Source: Tissierella sp. P1
GTDB lineage: Bacteria > Bacillota > Clostridia > Tissierellales > Tissierellaceae
NCBI RefSeq assembly: GCF_002266425.1
Contig: NZ_NPMN01000014.1
Location: forward strand, 1-64,000
DNA length: 64,000 nucleotides
Reading direction: 5' to 3'
In this document: positions 53,912 through 64,000 of the stretch, one piece after another
Position numbering within the stretch: position 1 is the stretch's first letter
Layout: each line of letters opens with the position of its first letter
Position numbers and translations under genes: made by a program
The notes under the pieces: generated by a model
Databases searched by the model: none
The model's input: only the letters and a program-made list of their open reading frames with translations
Told to the model about the DNA's origin: nothing

Positions 53912-56386
53912 ATGTTTAGATTTCCAAAGAAGAAAAAGGAAAAAGAGAAACCTGTACTCATGGGGAAGAATAATGAGGTAGAAATAAAAGAAATCTCTAG
54001 AGATACAGGAATCTTAAAGAAAAATCAGAAACATATAGTTGAAAGACTTGCTATGAAAATTGATGAAACAGCCTTTGCAACAGATAATTTAATTGAGATT
54101 ACATACAATTTAGCTGATCATGTTGAAGTTCAGATGGATTCTATTCATAATGTTATAAATGAAATTGGAAATTATTCTGCATTAGCAGAAGAAGTTTACG
54201 CTAGCACAGAGAATTCTAAACAAATTGCAGCAGATACCTTGGATATTGCCTATACTGGCAATGATGCTGTGAATAATTCTATTAACGCAATGAAAGAAAT
54301 AGAGAAATCTGTAATTTATGCTAGAGATGTAGTAAACAATCTAAATGAAAAATCAGAGCATATTAATGAAATGCTAAAGGTAATAAATAATATTTCCTAT
54401 AATACAAATTTACTTGCATTAAATGCCTCAATAGAGGCTGCAAGGGCAGGCGAAGCTGGTCGAGGATTTGCTGTTGTGGCTAATGAAGTAAAAAAGCTTG
54501 CGGATAATAGTGCTAGATCAACTAATCAAATAGCTGAAGTAATTAAAGAGATTAATGATGAAGTTGCTAATACAATTAAGGCAATGAATGACAGCATGAT
54601 TAAGATACAAGAGGGAACAGACATTGCTAATAATACTATGATAGTTTTCAATGAAATCATAGGAGCTGTCAATAACACTACAAAGGTTACTGAAGAAATA
54701 AATAACGCTATAGCTAAGCAAACAAAAAGTTTAGAAAATGTAATTGGTTTAACAGCTGATATGACTAACAATTCAAATAAAGTTACATCCCTTGTAGATA
54801 TTGCATCTCTAAATACTCAATATACTAAGACTTCATTGAATATACTGTCAGGTGTATCTAAAGATCTAAGAGCTGTTTCAGATAGATTATTGAAAGAGAT
54901 TGAAACAGAAGATTTTCAAGAAACTGTTTTAAATATATCGTTAAACTCCAAACCATTAGAATTTAATCCTCAGCTATCAAATGATCAAGACAGTGCCCAA
55001 GTTTTATTTAATATATATGGTTCTCTTCTTTATATTGGTGCCACAGGTGAGGTTTCTCCTGGTATAGCAAAAAGCTGGTATGTGGAAGATGATGGAGTTA
55101 CTTGGATATTTAGTTTGAGAAGAGGGGCAAAGTTTCATAATGGGAGAGAAATAACTGCAAATGATATTAAGTATTCCTATGAAATGATGATGAATCCAAA
55201 ACTTCAGTCTCCCAATACTTGGTTTTTAGAGCATATTGAAGGGGCAGAGGCTTATGTCAATGGCAGAGCTAAGGAAATAACAGGTGTTAAAGTACTAGAT
55301 AAATATAGAATTTCTATTAAGTTGATTAGTCCATATAGTGGATTCCTACTAAATCTAGGTCAGTTTAGTGCATGTATCTTAGCTAAGGAAGATGCCGAAA
55401 AGGGAAAATTGACTGGTTGCGGTCCATATATCCTTGAGGAAGTAACTAATGAATACTGTATCCTCAAAGCTTTCCAAGGATATTATGGTGGTGCTCCTTA
55501 TCAAGATAAAATCATCGTTAACTATAGAGATGATGATATAGTACAAGGATTTATTGAAGGTAAGTATGACTTTGCTACCTTTAATAGCAAAGAAGATCTT
55601 GAAAGGATTAAGAAGGTACCGCATACTAGCATAGATTTAAACGATGTAATGGGAACATATTATGTTGGATTTAATTTAGAGGGGAATTCCATATTTGCAA
55701 AGAGTAAGGAGGCAAGACGTGCTTTAAATATGGGAATTAACAAAAAGAAAATAATCAGCGATTTATTAGGAGATTTAGGAGAAGAAGCTAAAGGTCCTAT
55801 TCCTCCTAAAATTATAGATAATGCATATCTTCCAGAATTCCCATATAATCCTTCAATGGCAAAAGAAATACTGAATAAAGAAGGATTATATAAATCAGGA
55901 CCTATAAAGGTAGTTATAAGAGATGAACTTGAGTCTGCTTTGTTTTATAGAATTAGTGAATATGTTATTAAAGATTTAGAGGAATTAGGAGTTAAGCTTG
56001 AAATAAGTAAAGTTTCTCCTAGAGATTACCTAAAACCTGATACCATTGCAAAATGCCATATATTCATTGGTAGATGGATAGCTGATACAGGAGATCCTGA
56101 TAACTATCTACAGCCTTTGTTTAATTATAATAATCAAACAAACTTTACAAGATATAATAATCCTAGAGTTATAGAGCTTATGGATAGAGCAAAGGAAATA
56201 ATAAATCCTAATAGAAAGATGGAAGTATATAAGGATATACAAAGAATTATAGTAGATGATTGTCCATGGGTATTTATCTATCATCCTAAGATAGCATTAG
56301 CCTCAAAGAAGGGAATAGTAGGGGCTAGGATGAGTCCTTTGGGAATAATAAATTACGAAAATGTTTTAATTCAATCAGATAACTAA
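53912..56386 (+). CDS. Soluble chemoreceptor-type signalling domain fused to a family 5 solute-binding protein
   Basis: 824 residues with no signal peptide and no membrane helix. Residues about 40-330 form an MCP coiled coil whose hairpin tip at 165-187 is conserved ([20 protein letters not shown]). Residues about 338-824 form a complete family 5 (peptide/nickel) substrate-binding protein: [95 protein letters not shown]. The N-terminus is basic ([12 protein letters not shown]). In ordinary biology these parts lie on opposite sides of the membrane. It follows another chemoreceptor gene but has its own terminator-separated transcript. Confidence 0.93.
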   Translation: MFRFPKKKKEKEKPVLMGKNNEVEIKEISRDTGILKKNQKHIVERLAMKIDETAFATDNLIEITYNLADHVEVQMDSIHNVINEIGNYSALAEEVYASTENSKQIAADTLDIAYTGNDAVNNSINAMKEIEKSVIYARDVVNNLNEKSEHINEMLKVINNISYNTNLLALNASIEAARAGEAGRGFAVVANEVKKLADNSARSTNQIAEVIKEINDEVANTIKAMNDSMIKIQEGTDIANNTMIVFNEIIGAVNNTTKVTEEINNAIAKQTKSLENVIGLTADMTNNSNKVTSLVDIASLNTQYTKTSLNILSGVSKDLRAVSDRLLKEIETEDFQETVLNISLNSKPLEFNPQLSNDQDSAQVLFNIYGSLLYIGATGEVSPGIAKSWYVEDDGVTWIFSLRRGAKFHNGREITANDIKYSYEMMMNPKLQSPNTWFLEHIEGAEAYVNGRAKEITGVKVLDKYRISIKLISPYSGFLLNLGQFSACILAKEDAEKGKLTGCGPYILEEVTNEYCILKAFQGYYGGAPYQDKIIVNYRDDDIVQGFIEGKYDFATFNSKEDLERIKKVPHTSIDLNDVMGTYYVGFNLEGNSIFAKSKEARRALNMGINKKKIISDLLGDLGEEAKGPIPPKIIDNAYLPEFPYNPSMAKEILNKEGLYKSGPIKVVIRDELESALFYRISEYVIKDLEELGVKLEISKVSPRDYLKPDTIAKCHIFIGRWIADTGDPDNYLQPLFNYNNQTNFTRYNNPRVIELMDRAKEIINPNRKMEVYKDIQRIIVDDCPWVFIYHPKIALASKKGIVGARMSPLGIINYENVLIQSDN

Positions 56387-56418
56387 TATAAAAGACACTC
56401 AAAATGAGTGTCTTTTGG
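56387..56418 (+). terminator. Terminator of the fusion chemoreceptor gene
   Basis: AAAAGACACTC and GAGTGTCTTTT with a short AAAAT loop lie just after the stop codon; no long T run follows beyond the stem. Confidence 0.72.
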
Positions 56419-56470
56419 TATAATAGATATAATGATAATTTATTAAATAGTAAGAGGAAGATAATATAAT

Positions 56471-58798
56471 ATGAGCAATGTAATTAAGGTATCCGTTAGA
56501 AATTTAGTTGAATTTGTTCTGAGAGCAGGAGATATAGATAATAGTTTTATGTCGATGTCAAGAGCACTAGAAGGCACTAAAGCCCATCAGAAGGTACAGA
56601 AATCTTATGGCTATGAGTATGAGCCGGAAGTTACATTAAAGCATAGTGTTTATTATGATGATTTTACTATAGAACTTCAAGGCCGTGCTGATGGTATACT
56701 TACCTATGAAGATGAAGTTATTATAGATGAAATAAAAAGTACTACTAAGGACTTAGAGGATATTGAGGAGAATTATAATGAACTCCACTGGGCACAGGCT
56801 AAATGTTATGGATATATTTACTCTCTACAAAATGGTTTGGATCATATACATATTCAGCTTACATATTTTCATATAGAATTGGAAGAGAGGAAAATATTTA
56901 AGAGGAGATATACTAAACAGGAATTGGAAGAATTTTTCTTATCTTTAACTGATAAATATATTGAGTGGGCTAGTATTACTTTTTATTGGAGTGAAACTAG
57001 AGATAGTTCTATAAAAAGATTGTTATTTCCCTTTAATAACTATAGAAAAGGGCAAAGGGAGCTTGCAGTAGCTGCCTATAAGACCATAGAAGAAAGAAAA
57101 AGCTTATTTGCCCAAGCTCCTACTGGTATTGGTAAAACTATGTCTACTTTATTTCCATCAATTAAGTCTATTGGAGAAGGAATTACATCAAAGATATTCT
57201 ATCTTACTGCTAAAACCATAACTAGAGAAGTTCCTATAGCTTCTATGGAAATGATGATAAAAAGAGGTCTAAGGGCTAAGACTATCGTAATTACAGCGAA
57301 AGATAAAATTTGTTTAAATGATGAAGTGAAATGTAATCCTAGAGATTGTGCTTTTGCCAAAGGTCATTATGATAGAGTTAATGATGCCATAATGGATATC
57401 TTTGAGAATGAAGATTTGATCACTAGAGATGTGGCTATTATTTATGCTAATAAGCATAATGTCTGTCCCTTTGAATTTATATTAGATGTGAGCCTTTGGG
57501 CAGATGTGATAATATGCGATTATAACTATGTTTTTGACCCTCAGGTATATCTGAAAAGATTTTTTGAAAATCCTATGGAGAACTATGTATTCTTAATAGA
57601 TGAGGCTCACAATTTAGTAGATAGGTCTAGGGAAATGTTTTCTGCTGAGATAAGTAAAAGTAGTTTTTTAGATATAAGAGATATATTTAAGGAAAAATAT
57701 CCTCCTATTTATAAGAGCTTAAATAAGGTAAATAGTATATTGAATAAATTGAAGAAGGATTTAGAAATAGAGGGGGAATATTATCAAAGAGAGGGAATAG
57801 ACGATTTATACTATCCAATTAAGAAGCTTATGACAGTTCTTGAACCTTGGCTTATAGAGGAAAAGAATAATGAAGAATACGATAAGGTTCTGGAACTCTA
57901 TTTTAATCTAATAACTTTTAATAAGATTTCAGAGTTCTATGATAGCCATTATGTAACCTATGTCAAGGAATCATCTAAGGATTTAGTATTAAAGCTATAT
58001 TGCATTGATCCATCGTATCTTTTAAAAGAAGCATTGTCTAGAGGGAGGAGCAGTATACTTTTTTCAGCTACCTTAACTCCTCTAGATTATCATATGGATC
58101 TGCTTGGAGGTAAAGATGGAGACTATAATATAAAGCTTAGCTCACCTTTCCCAAGGGAAAATCTATGTCTTATGGTTGCTGACAGTATATCTACAAGATA
58201 TAAGGATAGAGAAAAAACTTATATAGATATTGTAAGATGTATAGAATCCTTTATCGAGGCTAAGAAAGGTAATTATTTTGTATTTTTTCCTTCTTATGCT
58301 TATATGACTAATGTATATAATTTGATTATGGATAGAAATCAAGGTATAAATATAATTATCCAAGATGGCAATATGTCAGAAGTTGAAAAGGAAGAATTTT
58401 TGCTGAAATTTGAAGAAGGAAATGATCTTATTGCCTTTGCAGTAATGGGCGGAATATTCTCAGAGGGCATAGATTTAACAGGTGAAAAGCTTATAGGAGC
58501 TATAATAGTAGGTGTTGGTTTGCCACAGATTTGTTTTGAAAGAAATATAATTAAAGATTATTTTACTCATAATTTAGGTGAAGGATATGAATATGCCTAT
58601 GTATATCCAGGTATGAATAAAGTACTTCAAGCCGCAGGAAGAGTAATTAGATCTCCTGAAGACAGGGGAGCTATTTTACTTATAGATGATAGATATGGAA
58701 CTAAAGAATATAAATCTTTATTTCCCAATGAATGGTTAGGAGCTAAAAATATAAGGAATGATATAGCTATGAAAAGGATTCTAGAGAGATTTTGGTGA
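56471..58798 (+). CDS. XPD/DinG-like DNA helicase with N-terminal PD-(D/E)XK-type nuclease domain
   Basis: 775 residues. Residues 1-170 resemble a RecB/Cas4-type nuclease (GRADGILTYEDEVIIDEIKST carries Asp and Glu-x-Lys). The helicase has Walker A QAPTGIGKT, DEAH box (LIDEAHN), SATLTPLDY and the motif VI QAAGRVIRSPEDRG. Four cysteines in DKICLNDEVKC...RDC...CPFEF are at the position of the XPD-family [4Fe-4S] cluster. Expected role is 5'-3' unwinding in DNA repair or branched-DNA processing. It is a stand-alone gene; its 3' end forms a hairpin with the convergent permease. Confidence 0.9.
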   Translation: MSNVIKVSVRNLVEFVLRAGDIDNSFMSMSRALEGTKAHQKVQKSYGYEYEPEVTLKHSVYYDDFTIELQGRADGILTYEDEVIIDEIKSTTKDLEDIEENYNELHWAQAKCYGYIYSLQNGLDHIHIQLTYFHIELEERKIFKRRYTKQELEEFFLSLTDKYIEWASITFYWSETRDSSIKRLLFPFNNYRKGQRELAVAAYKTIEERKSLFAQAPTGIGKTMSTLFPSIKSIGEGITSKIFYLTAKTITREVPIASMEMMIKRGLRAKTIVITAKDKICLNDEVKCNPRDCAFAKGHYDRVNDAIMDIFENEDLITRDVAIIYANKHNVCPFEFILDVSLWADVIICDYNYVFDPQVYLKRFFENPMENYVFLIDEAHNLVDRSREMFSAEISKSSFLDIRDIFKEKYPPIYKSLNKVNSILNKLKKDLEIEGEYYQREGIDDLYYPIKKLMTVLEPWLIEEKNNEEYDKVLELYFNLITFNKISEFYDSHYVTYVKESSKDLVLKLYCIDPSYLLKEALSRGRSSILFSATLTPLDYHMDLLGGKDGDYNIKLSSPFPRENLCLMVADSISTRYKDREKTYIDIVRCIESFIEAKKGNYFVFFPSYAYMTNVYNLIMDRNQGINIIIQDGNMSEVEKEEFLLKFEEGNDLIAFAVMGGIFSEGIDLTGEKLIGAIIVGVGLPQICFERNIIKDYFTHNLGEGYEYAYVYPGMNKVLQAAGRVIRSPEDRGAILLIDDRYGTKEYKSLFPNEWLGAKNIRNDIAMKRILERFW

Positions 58799-58824
58799 TT
58801 AAAAATCTCCTAGAATCCTTTCAT
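58769..58824. terminator. Convergent hairpin across the helicase stop codon
   Basis: ATGAAAAGGATTCTAGAGAG followed by ATTTT and, on the other side, AAAATCTCCTAGAATCCTTTCAT form a long inverted repeat with small mismatches. The left arm is inside the helicase coding sequence. It lacks a T tract on either strand, so it may be an RNA 3'-end stabiliser rather than a classical terminator. Confidence 0.5.
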
Positions 58825-58838
58825 ATAGTTAACATCTG

Positions 58839-61235
58839 CTAATCAACATGTCGCAGCCTTGAAACAAGACTTTCCTTTTGAAATAATCTTACTAAAATGC
58901 TGGAAACAATAAGCGGAACTATAATGATGATTATAATGTACACCATAAAGTAATATATTGGAAAACGGTAATGAAGATAGGTTGCACCAACATGCTGTAA
59001 GATTCTTATTAATCCGTAACCTAGTGTACTACCGAATATCAAAGTGATTATTAAATTCCCAAAAGATAAACTTAATCCTTCAAATTGAATCAGTTTTACT
59101 AATTGTTTATTACTTAGACCAATGGATTGAAGCATTGCAAATTCTTTTTTCCTTGAAATGATATTGGTTATTATTGTATTTACTAGATTAATTAAACTAA
59201 ATAAAATGACGAATCCACTTAATCCTATTATTGATTTATATAATAAATTAAAGGACTCCTTATCTTCTATTAGATTTTGTCTTAATGTATGCATCCCTAG
59301 TAAAGGATTTTTATCTATTAAACTATGAATTTTACTTTCTGCTATATCTCCTTCAGTTTCAAAATCATTAATAGATACTACCAATGTATCTATTGTATTG
59401 AGATCTGGGAATAATAATTCTAGTTTTTCTGCTGGCAGCAAAAACCAACCAGAGTGATGTGTCACATTGCTAGGTTTCTCTATAGAACCTGCAATCTTAA
59501 ATGATTTTTCAACTTCTTTTTTTCCATCAAAATATCTAAAATTAACTTTATCTCCGATTTCAAATTTCCAACCATAGATTTCTTCTGCAACTTTATTATA
59601 TACAATAAGGATTTCATCATTTTTTATCATTTCATTATAGTCAAATCTTCCTTCTGCCAATGTTTTATTTATTGTATCTATATCTTCTTTAGTAAATGCT
59701 GAGAAATGATCTCCTACATTGATTGCATCTTTATAGTCAAATTTTACGGAGGTTCGATGAAATTCTATGACTTTATTAACCTCTGGTAGTTCATTTATTT
59801 CTTGTATCAATTCTTTATCTATTGGATTATCTAATTGAACGCCTGTTACGCCTTTATCCATAGTTTGTACTGTATTATAATCAAAGGAAATAATATATTC
59901 CCCAAATTCATATAACCCTTGTCTTGAATATTCTTCTAGAGAAGTTGATACTATTAGTGTTGAACCCATAATAAATAGTACTCCGCCTACTCCGAGAGAA
60001 ACCAACGTCAAGAAAGATTTGTTCTTATTTCTTTTTAGACTTATTTGTGCCATAGAATATGGAGATAGCTTTCTGTGCAAATTTTTTGTTTCTTTTACTC
60101 CATTATGTTTATTGCCAGAAAATCTTGATGCTTCCACAGGAGAGATAGAAGAAGCTATTTTAGCTGGTTTTCTAATAGATATAATAATAGTGATATATTC
60201 AGCAATTGCCACAATCAAACTAAGAATAATGGTATATCTCCAACTCCAACCATCTGGATTAATCAAATATGAAATAATCCAAGATATTAACAATCCTACT
60301 GGAGTACCCTTAGAAAACATAATTTTTCCTTCTCTTCTTACGATTACTCTAATCTGTTTTTTAGAAGTTCCTATGGTTCTAAGCTGACCAAATCTTTGAA
60401 TATTTTCTAAAACTGAAATATAAAATACATTATAAACCACCAATATACTAACGAATAGAATTCCTATAGATAGTCCTATAATAAATAAAGCATTTTGTTT
60501 TGAAAGGGATAATGAATTGGCGAAGGCATTATGTGGATTAATGTTTTTTCTTTCAATCCCTGCATATCTTCCAATTCTTCTTACTGTATCCAAAAACTCA
60601 TTTTCTGACATTCTATCTGCATTTTTTATTTTACAAAGAACTGTGTAAGGGACATCTTTCAATTGTTCTCCACTTTCAGAATACTCCTTAGAAAATAAGA
60701 CTTGAAAGACATTGGAATTCTCATTTCCTTCAATAAACCCACTTATGTTAAATTCTTCTTCTCGTCCATCCAAAAATTTTATCCGTATAGTATCCCCAAT
60801 ATTTTTTACATTGTGAAATAACTTTAACATAGGTTTATATACTGCGATTTCATTTAATTTTTCAGGATAACTCCCCTGTATTATTGCTGGTGTCTTTATA
60901 TTCTTTGTATCTTTTTCAAAATAAATTGGATGAATCATTTTAGCCTGTATTTTAAAGCTCTTACCAAACTTTGCCAGAGTCAAAAAATCTATTTCATCAG
61001 AGGCTTTTAATTTTTCAATCTGCTCCTCATTAACATCTTCATACATAACATGCTGTACCATATCTAGCTGCCTTTTAATTTTTTGTTCTCTTGCTGATTG
61101 GGTAAGAGACATAACTCCTAATAATGAAACAGATAAAATAATAGTTATCAGAATAAAAATATTCCTTGTTCCATTAAATTTGATATTTCTATTAGCCAAT
61201 TTTCCTATGACTGCTCGATTATTATTTGATATCAT
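58839..61235 (-). CDS. FtsX-like ABC transporter permease, two-domain (second module)
   Basis: 798 residues with the same plan as the permease at 8356: N-terminal helix (FILITIILSVSLLGVMSL), extracytoplasmic domain, three helices of FtsX domain 1 (GLSIGILFVSILVVYNVFYISVLENIQRFGQLRTIGTSKKQI), a second half starting FLTLVSLGVGGVLFIMG, and FtsX domain 2 (REFAMLQS-like KKEFAMLQSIGLSNKQLVKLI). It is the last gene of an ATPase-permease operon, 11 bases after the ATPase. Substrate unknown. Confidence 0.88.
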   Translation of the reverse strand: MISNNNRAVIGKLANRNIKFNGTRNIFILITIILSVSLLGVMSLTQSAREQKIKRQLDMVQHVMYEDVNEEQIEKLKASDEIDFLTLAKFGKSFKIQAKMIHPIYFEKDTKNIKTPAIIQGSYPEKLNEIAVYKPMLKLFHNVKNIGDTIRIKFLDGREEEFNISGFIEGNENSNVFQVLFSKEYSESGEQLKDVPYTVLCKIKNADRMSENEFLDTVRRIGRYAGIERKNINPHNAFANSLSLSKQNALFIIGLSIGILFVSILVVYNVFYISVLENIQRFGQLRTIGTSKKQIRVIVRREGKIMFSKGTPVGLLISWIISYLINPDGWSWRYTIILSLIVAIAEYITIIISIRKPAKIASSISPVEASRFSGNKHNGVKETKNLHRKLSPYSMAQISLKRNKNKSFLTLVSLGVGGVLFIMGSTLIVSTSLEEYSRQGLYEFGEYIISFDYNTVQTMDKGVTGVQLDNPIDKELIQEINELPEVNKVIEFHRTSVKFDYKDAINVGDHFSAFTKEDIDTINKTLAEGRFDYNEMIKNDEILIVYNKVAEEIYGWKFEIGDKVNFRYFDGKKEVEKSFKIAGSIEKPSNVTHHSGWFLLPAEKLELLFPDLNTIDTLVVSINDFETEGDIAESKIHSLIDKNPLLGMHTLRQNLIEDKESFNLLYKSIIGLSGFVILFSLINLVNTIITNIISRKKEFAMLQSIGLSNKQLVKLIQFEGLSLSFGNLIITLIFGSTLGYGLIRILQHVGATYLHYRFPIYYFMVYIIIIIIVPLIVSSILVRLFQKESLVSRLRHVD

Positions 61236-61246
61236 TGTCCTACCTC

Positions 61247-61915
61247 CTATTGATTAGAAATTCTTCCGTCTTCAATTCGGATAATACGATCAGCCAATTG
61301 GGCAATTTCATTATTATGAGTGATCATTACAATAGTTTGATTAAATTGTTCACTTGTCTTTTTTAGTAATCCTAATACCTCTGCACTGGTTTTGCTATCT
61401 AGATTTCCAGTGGGTTCATCTGCTAAAATAATGGATGGTTTGGTTGCTAAGGCTCTTGCTATTGCTCCTCTTTGTTGCTCTCCTCCTGATAAATAATTAG
61501 GAAATCTTCGTTTTTTCTCTTCTAGATGTAACAATTCAATTATTTCGCCTATGTATTTTCCGTCGATTGTTTCTCCATCTAGATCTAATGGTAGAACAAT
61601 ATTTTCATAAAGATTTAGTATAGGTACTAAATTATAATTTTGAAAAACAAATCCTACATTTCTTCTTCTAAAAATAGTTGATTCTTCATCTGAGAACTTA
61701 GAAATATCCTTGCCAGTTACAATAACTTTGCCAGATGTGGGATTATCTAAACCACCCAACATATTTAATAAAGTTGACTTCCCTGATCCGGAGGTTCCAA
61801 CAATAGCGACAAATTCGCCTTTTTCTATTCTTATATTCACTCCGTCTATGGCTTTTACAAGGTTAGACTCTTTTCCATAATACTTTTTTAAGTCAATGGT
61901 TTCTAATATATCCAT
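61247..61915 (-). CDS. ABC transporter ATP-binding protein (second module)
   Basis: 222 residues: Walker A GTSGSGKST, FQNYNLVPILNLYENI, signature LSGGEQQR, Walker B IILADEPTG, ITHNNEIA. It pairs with the downstream FtsX permease. The strong terminator at 61993-62035 separates it from the two-component genes, so it has its own promoter, presumably driven by the response regulator at 63057. GTTAGATT occurs twice 19 bases apart upstream and might be a binding site. Confidence 0.9.
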   Translation of the reverse strand: MDILETIDLKKYYGKESNLVKAIDGVNIRIEKGEFVAIVGTSGSGKSTLLNMLGGLDNPTSGKVIVTGKDISKFSDEESTIFRRRNVGFVFQNYNLVPILNLYENIVLPLDLDGETIDGKYIGEIIELLHLEEKKRRFPNYLSGGEQQRGAIARALATKPSIILADEPTGNLDSKTSAEVLGLLKKTSEQFNQTIVMITHNNEIAQLADRIIRIEDGRISNQ

Positions 61916-61992
61916 ATCTGTATTCCTCCTTTTCTTAATCTAACTCTATCAAGTAAATCTAACAGAAATATAACAAAAAATATCTTTTATTA

Positions 61993-62037
61993 AAAAAAAT
62001 AATACCAATACTAACTTTTCTGTTAGAATTGGTATTG
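61993..62037 (-). terminator. Terminator between the second two-component system and its ABC exporter
   Basis: On the minus strand AATACCAAT-TC-TAAC-AGAAAA-GTTA-GT-ATTGGTATT is followed by ATTTTTTTT, right after the kinase stop. Confidence 0.9.
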
Positions 62038-62047
62038 AATATAATCT

Positions 62048-63067
62048 TTATAACTCATTTGGTAAAAAGATAGAAAAAGTAGAGCCTTCTCCTAGAGTAG
62101 AAGATACTTTTATATAGCCGCCTTGTCTCTGAATGATTTCTCGTGATAGATACAACCCAATTCCAACTCCTTCTTCATCACAACCATTTTCTCCCCTAAA
62201 AAATCTTTGAAATATTTTTCCGAAATATTCTTCTGATATACCTCTACCTTCATCTAGGACATCAATTTTTGTATACATTTCCCATCTGTATACTTTAATT
62301 TCCATTTTGGTATTCTCTGGCGAATACTTTATTGCGTTTTCTAATATATTAAATAGTGCTTCTGCCGTCCATTTTTTATCATGTGGTAAAATATAATTTT
62401 CTGGACAACTCACAAGAATTTCTATGTTTTTTCTTGCTGCTTTTACTGTAATACCAGATATAGCTTCTACAATTGTATCAAATAAATTGTAGGAGGTTTT
62501 ATTTAATTGGATTAAACCTGTTTCTAGTCTTGATGATTTAATCATAGATTCTAATAAAAAACCTATTTTATCTAGCTGTCCTTCCATAGATTTTAATAGT
62601 TGATCCTTATGTTCTTTGGATATTCTTTCATTTTCTAAAGCTGTTTGTAGCATTTTTAAATTGGTCATAGGTGTTTTTACCTGATGAGAAACATCTGAAA
62701 TTAGACTTTGTAAGTTCTTTTTTTCTTTTATTCCTCGTAGGGATTCATCCTGCCAAATCTCCCATAATCGTATTATCTTTTTATTAACTTTTGAATCAAA
62801 GGTTTCATGTAAAGTCTGTAGCTCATTTAATTTTTTATAATCCCGATTGATTAGGTGGCTTAGTGAATCATTGAAGGAACTGATGAATTTCATATACTGA
62901 TTAACAGCTTTTTGTGTGCTGCGATAAAAAATCAATATAATAGTAAAATAAGTAATCAAGGAGAATAATAATAGTTTAATATTATAAAAATAGGAAATTA
63001 AAAAAATATGATATATAACTCCTATGATAATGACACTGAGTATTGTATAAAAATTCCTATTCTTCAT
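62048..63067 (-). CDS. BceS-like sensor histidine kinase
   Basis: 339 residues from ATG 63067, which is six bases after AGGAG; the ATG at 63073 abuts the site. Two membrane helices (about 8-50) with almost no extracytoplasmic loop, then H-box ISDVSHQVKTPMTNL, N-box NILENAIKYS, and GVGIGLYLSREII. Intramembrane-sensing kinases of this form detect antibiotic stress through their ABC transporter. Its start overlaps the response-regulator stop by about 11 bases. Confidence 0.92.
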   Translation of the reverse strand: MKNRNFYTILSVIIIGVIYHIFLISYFYNIKLLLFSLITYFTIILIFYRSTQKAVNQYMKFISSFNDSLSHLINRDYKKLNELQTLHETFDSKVNKKIIRLWEIWQDESLRGIKEKKNLQSLISDVSHQVKTPMTNLKMLQTALENERISKEHKDQLLKSMEGQLDKIGFLLESMIKSSRLETGLIQLNKTSYNLFDTIVEAISGITVKAARKNIEILVSCPENYILPHDKKWTAEALFNILENAIKYSPENTKMEIKVYRWEMYTKIDVLDEGRGISEEYFGKIFQRFFRGENGCDEEGVGIGLYLSREIIQRQGGYIKVSSTLGEGSTFSIFLPNEL

Positions 63068-63743
63068 AGGCATCTCCTATCCATTGATAACCAATTCCAT
63101 AGATTGTTTTAATATATTTTTTATCTTTGGTCTCAATCTTTGTCCGAATTCGACTAATCATCATAGTCAAGGCATTTTCGTCAACATATTTTTCATTATT
63201 ATCCCAAAGCTTTTCTAACAATAGATTTCTTGTAAGAACCATTTTATAATTGATAACAAATAAATATAATAGATTAAATTCTCCAGTAGTCAATTCAAGA
63301 TTTTCTCCTTGTAACTTAGCGGTTCTATTTGTGAAATTTAATAATAAGTTTCCATCATCATAGATATGTTCTGTATTTTTTTTATCAGTGTTCTTTAATA
63401 AGATTCCTATTTTCTTAAGAAAAACACTAACATGAAATGGCTTCGTGATATAATCTTCTCCTCCTAATTCATAGCCCTTTAGCATATCACTTTCCATATC
63501 ATTCGCAGTTAAAAATATAATAGGAGTTGTTATTTTACCTCTCCATATTTTACATAATTCAAAACCACTTCCGTCAGGAAGGTTTATGTCTAGTATAATC
63601 AAATCAAAACCATCTTTTGAGAGATAATCTTCTGTAGACTTTATATTATGGGAAGAGATAACTTCATATCCTTCTGCCGTTAAATGGTAGGCTAAGGTTT
63701 GATTTAGTAGTTTATCATCTTCTACTAATAATATTCTTTTCAT
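63057..63743 (-). CDS. OmpR-family response regulator (second module)
   Basis: 228 residues: receiver (VEDDK, DLIILDINLPDG, FLTAND, TKPFH) and a winged-helix output ending in IYGIGYQWIGD. First gene of the two-gene operon with the kinase. It is a paralogue of the regulator at 5637 (same order of genes, moderate similarity). A TATAAT on the minus strand at about 63786 and the ribosome binding site GGGGGGAATA precede it. Confidence 0.93.
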   Translation of the reverse strand: MKRILLVEDDKLLNQTLAYHLTAEGYEVISSHNIKSTEDYLSKDGFDLIILDINLPDGSGFELCKIWRGKITTPIIFLTANDMESDMLKGYELGGEDYITKPFHVSVFLKKIGILLKNTDKKNTEHIYDDGNLLLNFTNRTAKLQGENLELTTGEFNLLYLFVINYKMVLTRNLLLEKLWDNNEKYVDENALTMMISRIRTKIETKDKKYIKTIYGIGYQWIGDAYEE

Positions 63744-64000
63744 TTTTATTCCCCCCTATCCGATATAGAGCTATTTTAATCATATTATATACCATACTCT
63801 ACATAACTAAAATAACATTTCTATGCTGTTGTGTAAGATATTGTTCAGATTCTTGTATATATTCCTTATATATTGGATCCATTTAATTGAGATTAAATTA
63901 GAACATACACTATATTAATATAATAAATTTGGATAGGCTGTTCCACTATTAGGTGAAAATATAGTAAAATGGAAGAGAATTGAATTTATAAGAAGGATAT
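63744..64000. other. Intergenic region, end of window
   Basis: No gene was recognised. The last bases (AGAAGGATAT at the window edge) look like a plus-strand ribosome binding site, so a plus-strand gene probably begins just beyond the window, divergent from the two-component operon. Confidence 0.4.

Overview
The window looks like the chromosome of a low-GC, anaerobic, spore-forming and probably motile member of the Firmicutes (Clostridia/Tissierellia type). Supporting signs are strong AT bias, purine-rich ribosome binding sites with frequent TTG/GTG starts, two alpha/beta-type SASP genes, chemoreceptors, a T-box leader, 2-hydroxyacyl-CoA dehydratase activation genes, a glycyl radical enzyme with its activase, and tyrosine phenol-lyase. 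No rRNA, tRNA, intact insertion sequence or prophage was seen.

Layout. 1-5.5 kb (minus): 5' part of an AraC regulator, a two-gene acyl-CoA dehydratase/activase unit, a CmpB-type membrane protein. 5.6-11 kb: a two-component system feeding a MacB/FtsX-type ABC exporter. 11-15 kb: XRE-cupin regulator, glycyl radical enzyme and a short activase. 15-19.5 kb (minus): NamA-like reductase, a frameshifted M29 aminopeptidase, and a redox cluster of polyferredoxin, 45-residue CXXC protein and TlpA-like lipoprotein. 19.6-24.4 kb (minus): pdhABCD, with a perfect 7-1-7 Fur-type box in its promoter region. 24.5-29 kb: small membrane, lipo- and regulatory proteins. 29.5-37.7 kb: acoR, a sigma-54 promoter, a Lin0512-family gene and acoABXCL. 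37.7-42.4 kb: an aromatic amino-acid island with T-box-controlled trpB, a TyrR-like sigma-54 activator, and tyrosine phenol-lyase behind tandem TyrR-type boxes and a sigma-54 promoter. 42.4-43.9 kb: a 1.5 kb gene-poor stretch holding a decayed copy of the trpB 3' end with a terminator, and a relic CRISPR leader with two or three repeats and no cas genes. 44-51.5 kb: LysR regulator, an exported flavodoxin-fold lipoprotein, two SASP genes, GNAT, MBL-LTD/DUF3006, azoreductase, pirin. 51.6-58.8 kb: a transmembrane chemoreceptor, a soluble chemoreceptor fused to a peptide-binding protein, and an XPD-like helicase/nuclease. 58.8-63.7 kb (minus): a second two-component/ABC exporter module paralogous to the first.

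How the genes work together. Two lipoate-dependent dehydrogenase complexes (pyruvate type and acetoin type) sit under different controls, an iron-type operator for one and sigma-54/AcoR for the other. TyrR and AcoR each lie directly upstream of a -24/-12 promoter of nearly identical sequence. The most interesting items are the complete TyrR/sigma-54 circuit for tyrosine phenol-lyase with its likely insertion scar, the chemoreceptor-binding-protein fusion, the TlpA/CXXC/polyferredoxin redox cluster, the Fur-type box on pdhABCD, the CRISPR relic, and the glycyl radical enzyme lacking the usual Cys-x-Glu.
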